This document shows, piece by piece, positions 15,200-16,576 of a stretch of 16,576 bases of DNA. Position 1 is the stretch's first letter, and the number at the start of each line of letters is the position of its first letter. The notes under the pieces are model-generated. The model saw only the letters and a program-made list of their open reading frames with translations. It had not been told where the DNA came from and ran no database searches. Made by a program: the position numbers and the translations under genes. Source of the stretch: Pseudomonadota bacterium (GTDB taxonomy: Bacteria; Desulfobacterota; Desulfobacteria; Desulfobacterales; Desulfobacteraceae); assembly GCA_018816605.1 (NCBI GenBank), contig JAHIVS010000576.1:1-16576 (forward strand), given 5' to 3'.

Positions 15200-15922
15200 A
15201 TGAGACAATTTCTAACTGGCTTATGGATACTGACACTTCTGATTTTATCTGTTCCTGGATATTCCCAGGCCAGGACCGGCTATGTTTCCGATATACTGAT
15301 TTTAACCTTCAGAGAAGGCCCCGGCACTTCTTTTTCCGTATTGCAGACCCTGAAAAGCAACACCCCCTTAACCATCCAGGAAGAAGATAACGGATATTAT
15401 AAAGTGATGCTTGACTCCGGAGAAACAGGATGGGTGGACAAACAATTTGTGGTATTTGAAACGCCCAAGGCCATGATTATTCAGGCATTGGAAAAAGAGA
15501 AAAAAGCATTGGAATCCCAACTTGAAACACTCACCCAGGAGCATGAACTGCTCAAAAACCAGATGACGGATCAAACCTCCAGGCAAGGAGAAAAAACCAT
15601 CGCCGTGGAGAACAACCTTATGGGAGCCCTTGAAAAGGCAAAGGTTCTGGCAGCCCAATTGAAGGAAAGCCAGACCCAGTATAGTTCACTTCAGGAACAA
15701 TCCCAGAATGTTCTGGAGATTGTTGCAAAAAACAAAGACCTTGCTGAAACAAACAAACATCTGTCCGATGCCCTTGCCCAGCTGGAAAATCAAACCAGTC
15801 ACCTGTTCAGAACCGGAATGATAAAATGGTTCCTGGCTGGGGTCGGGGTTCTTTTACTGGGATGGATCATCGGCCAAAGTGTCTCTTCGAAAAAAAGAAG
15901 AAGTGGTTCTCTGCTGGGCTAG
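15200..15922 (+). CDS. Secreted, membrane-anchored SH3b-coiled-coil protein (TIGR04211 / YgiM-like)
   Basis: A 240-residue protein with a signal peptide (1-25, hydrophobic LWILTLLILSVPGYSQA), a bacterial SH3 domain (about 27-86: YVSDILILTFREGPGTSFSVL ... NGYYKVMLDSGETGWVDKQFV), a long Glu/Gln/Lys-rich coiled coil (93-200), one C-terminal TM helix (208-227, MIKWFLAGVGVLLLGWIIG) and a short basic cytoplasmic tail (KKRR). This is the layout of E. coli YgiM and the TIGR04211 family. The topology places SH3b and coil in the periplasm, perhaps touching peptidoglycan; role unknown. GGAGG lies about 11 nt before the ATG. It is divergent from the DAC-like gene and converges on the aspartate kinase. 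Confidence 0.88.
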   Translation: MRQFLTGLWILTLLILSVPGYSQARTGYVSDILILTFREGPGTSFSVLQTLKSNTPLTIQEEDNGYYKVMLDSGETGWVDKQFVVFETPKAMIIQALEKEKKALESQLETLTQEHELLKNQMTDQTSRQGEKTIAVENNLMGALEKAKVLAAQLKESQTQYSSLQEQSQNVLEIVAKNKDLAETNKHLSDALAQLENQTSHLFRTGMIKWFLAGVGVLLLGWIIGQSVSSKKRRSGSLLG

Positions 15923-15943
15923 GACCCCGGCACTTTCTTTTTC
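15912..15943 (+). terminator. Probable Rho-independent terminator after the SH3 gene
   Basis: TGCTGGG (15912-15918) pairs with CCCGGCA (15926-15932, one G-U pair), loop of 7 nt, followed by CTTTCTTTTTC. It overlaps the last codons of the SH3 gene and reaches the end of the converging aspartate kinase gene. Confidence 0.5.
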
Positions 15944-16576
15944 ATCCGTCAAAAAAAATGGAATGCAGGGCCCGGAGTGTCCGGTCCAGGCTTCGTTCCT
16001 GTACCAGAAAATACAATGCGGCAGTGGAGGTGCCAAAGGAAATCATCTCTATATTGACATTGGCATTGGAAACTGCGGTAAAACATTTGGCCGCAATTCC
16101 CTGATTGGAATGGAGCCCCTCCCCCACAATGCTCACCAGGGCGACATCCGTAATAACCTCCGATCTCCTAAAGGGCGCGGGCTTAATCTCCTGAATGCTT
16201 TGATACCCCTTTTCAACATCCTTTCTTGACAATAACAGACTGATGCAGGTCTGGGACGTGACAACGGATTTGATATTTATGCCTGCTGCGGCAAGCCTTT
16301 CCGTGATCTGGGATAAAATACCATACCGGGCACCCACTCCCGATGCATGTATTTTCAACACTGCCACATCAATGGTATAGGATACGCTTTTAACTATGGT
16401 GGGGGGCGTGACGGCGTTCCGGGTGATCAGACTTCCCGGGGCATCCGGGTTATAGGTATTTTTGATGGCAATGGGGATGCCGGCTTTTTTGACCGGCTCA
16501 ACTGTCCGGGGATGCAGGATTCCCGCCCCGGTATAGGCAAGTTCTGCCGCCTCTTCATAGGTAAGCTCAGGAATCA
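15942..16576 (-). CDS. lysC: Aspartate kinase, C-terminal part with ACT domains (5' end outside window)
   Basis: The frame is open from the stop at 15942 to the window edge (211 codons), so the shorter GTG-started frame from 16367 is only an internal part. The upstream piece reads ELTYEEAAELAYTGAGILHP, then AGIPIAIKNTYNPDAPGSLI, the conserved end of the aspartate kinase catalytic domain. Two ACT domains follow: VLKIHASGVGARYGILSQITERL and VALVSIVGEGL ... NVNIEMISFGTS, ending FLVQERSLDRTLRALHSIFF. Aspartate kinase commits aspartate to the Lys/Thr/Met family, upstream of hom and thrH found in this window; the ACT pair carries feedback control by lysine and/or threonine. No homoserine dehydrogenase domain is fused at the C-terminus. 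The symbol is by family; the end-product specificity cannot be told. Confidence 0.93.
   Translation of the reverse strand, partial: IPELTYEEAAELAYTGAGILHPRTVEPVKKAGIPIAIKNTYNPDAPGSLITRNAVTPPTIVKSVSYTIDVAVLKIHASGVGARYGILSQITERLAAAGINIKSVVTSQTCISLLLSRKDVEKGYQSIQEIKPAPFRRSEVITDVALVSIVGEGLHSNQGIAAKCFTAVSNANVNIEMISFGTSTAALYFLVQERSLDRTLRALHSIFFDG

Noticed and set aside
15942..16367. A 141-codon ACT-domain protein starting at GTG 16367
   Set aside because: The frame continues without a stop to the window edge and the upstream residues are the end of the aspartate kinase catalytic domain, so this is one longer, edge-cut gene.

Overview
The window is a dense, bacterial chromosomal segment (about 16.6 kb, moderate G+C) that looks like it comes from a sulfate-reducing Desulfobacterota, most plausibly a Desulfobacteraceae relative. 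This is inferred from the gene mix: an OleC-type olefin-synthesis enzyme, a DHH/DHHA1/CBS protein related to the front half of deltaproteobacterial CCA-adding enzymes, a ThrH-type threonine enzyme next to hom, a heptose kinase (Gram-negative LPS), and a YgiM/TIGR04211-like SH3 protein. There is no phage, IS element or CRISPR array; most of the window is core metabolism, with two accessory-looking patches.

Layout. 1-831 (+) is the 3' end of an oleC-like gene cut by the window edge. It converges on a DHH-DHHA1-CBS-CBS protein (845-2146, -) that has its own recognisable sigma70 promoter. Divergent from that is a large orphan hybrid histidine kinase with a GAF domain (2417-4927, +), then a metallo-beta-lactamase-fold hydrolase (4989-5750, +) and an S2P/M50 membrane protease (5910-6533, +). 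A gene-poor stretch (6534-6848) leads to an initiator tRNA gene on the minus strand with a good promoter and terminator of its own; its T-stem carries two U-U mismatches.

6997-9917 (-) is a compact operon hom - thrH - hldA: homoserine dehydrogenase, a phosphoserine phosphatase/homoserine phosphotransferase-like protein, and the LPS heptose-7-phosphate kinase, whose start overlaps the thrH stop. Divergent from hom is purM - tsaD (10088-12151, +). The two transcription units appear to be driven from back-to-back promoters whose -35 boxes lie in one palindrome.

12224-15041 (-) is the most unusual region: a three-gene, tightly coupled operon encoding (i) a protein of about 482 residues with a C-terminal DisA_N/diadenylate-cyclase-like domain whose RHR signature is changed to RYN, (ii) a small protein with an extreme His-rich head and a conserved-looking helical tail, and (iii) a cytoplasmic NagZ-like GH3 glycosidase. 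The first two overlap by ATGA and the second and third are 5 bp apart. I read this as a candidate nucleotide-linked signalling module tied to metal handling and cell-wall recycling; this is inference.

The window ends with a TIGR04211-like secreted SH3b/coiled-coil/TM protein (15200-15922, +) and the C-terminal part of an aspartate kinase (15942 to the end, -), which feeds the same aspartate-threonine pathway as hom and thrH.
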